DNA of 58,288 nucleotides from Hymenochaete sp. R1. Lineage: Eukaryota > Basidiomycota > Agaricomycetes > Hymenochaetales > Hymenochaetaceae. The DNA is taken from NCBI GenBank assembly GCA_019400425.1, contig JAFREE010000150.1, forward strand, positions 1 through 58,288. Direction: 5' to 3'. Positions 57,895 through 58,288 of the stretch are shown one piece after another. The position numbers were made by a program, and so were the translations under genes. Under the pieces are notes generated by a model, which worked only from the letters and a program-made list of their open reading frames with translations, searched no databases and was not told the DNA's origin. Numbering within the stretch: the stretch's first letter is position 1; every line of letters starts with the position of its first letter.

Positions 57895-58288
57895 GGTCTT
57901 TTTCGAGTTCAGACTTCAGAGAATGCCTAGCTCAGAGCTCAGACGGTGGTTTGTCGAGTTGTAACTCGCACTTTAAGGTGATGGGCTAAGAGAAGAAAGA
58001 ATGCCGGGTCGAAGAACTTGGCATGCTTACTTCCGAGATCATGCGTGATTGTCTCATACGACTTGAGTAGGTGAGGCTGATGATGAGCACCGAACGGGTG
58101 GTTGATTTGACAAAGACGCGCGCGCCGAATATCTTCATCATCATCGCCCATGCTCGGATCAACTGAGTCAGTAATTTTGACTAAACGTTAACTTCGTGTC
58201 CTCGAGCTCGATAAGGTAGGGGAAAGTTGGTTTCAACCAACCCAAGCGTGACGTCACGCTTAGCCGAGTCACAGTCCCACTTTGAGAA
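57895..58288. other. Right edge: upstream region of the Sec14-like gene with a small open frame
   Basis: A minus-strand frame at 58151-57939 (MGDDDEDIRRARLCQINHPF) begins with an ATG and could be a tiny gene, the first exon of something else, or an upstream open frame in the Sec14 leader. A GTAAGC donor-like site lies near 58030. It has no recognised domain. Beyond 58151 nothing is seen. Confidence 0.3.

Overview
The window is nuclear DNA from a filamentous basidiomycete, most likely an Agaricomycete. Genes are dense and split by many short introns of about 45-60 nt with GT..AG ends. Long Ser/Thr-, Pro- and Asp/Glu-rich disordered stretches sit beside conserved domains. One gene encodes aldos-2-ulose dehydratase, an enzyme known mainly from wood- and litter-decay fungi. 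I see no rRNA or tRNA gene, no CRISPR array, no bacterial-style operon and no intact transposon gene.

Left part (1-6280, minus strand, AT-richer): an aldos-2-ulose dehydratase gene lies between two paralogous medium-chain (MDR, enoyl/quinone-reductase type) oxidoreductase genes, all transcribed leftwards. A repeat of about 1.03 kb separates the dehydratase from the right-hand MDR gene. A second copy of that repeat lies in the same orientation 47.9 kb away (51757-52783). This trio is the best candidate here for a small metabolic gene group.

Housekeeping block (6613-14809): tRNA-dihydrouridine synthase 2 (minus) and riboflavin synthase (plus) share a divergent promoter. They are followed by a GRAM/VASt sterol-transfer protein of the Lam/Aster type and an IST1 ESCRT-III regulator, both on plus.

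Middle block (14810-40912): two gene-poor stretches flank a LaeA/UbiE-like methyltransferase gene. Then come three minus-strand genes or regions of great length: a BCAS3-type WD40 autophagy protein, and a very large PX-domain AGC kinase with SGK3-like architecture. These are followed by a small, strongly acidic protein (plus), a pyridoxamine-phosphate-oxidase-like FMN protein (minus) and thioredoxin (minus).

Right block (41400-58288): TFIID subunit TAF2 is fused in frame to three C-terminal bromodomains, and its gene appears to open with a rare AT-AC intron. Next come a damaged-looking hypothetical ORF, a TDA3-like FAD oxidoreductase, the second repeat copy and a dubious coding region. The window closes with an RG-rich nuclear protein (possible Ies4 relation, GC-AG intron) and a CRAL-TRIO/Sec14-like lipid-transfer protein.

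Exon joins were worked out by eye from splice signals, reading frame and family similarity. Where I give protein lengths as exact, the proposed exons sum to an intact frame.
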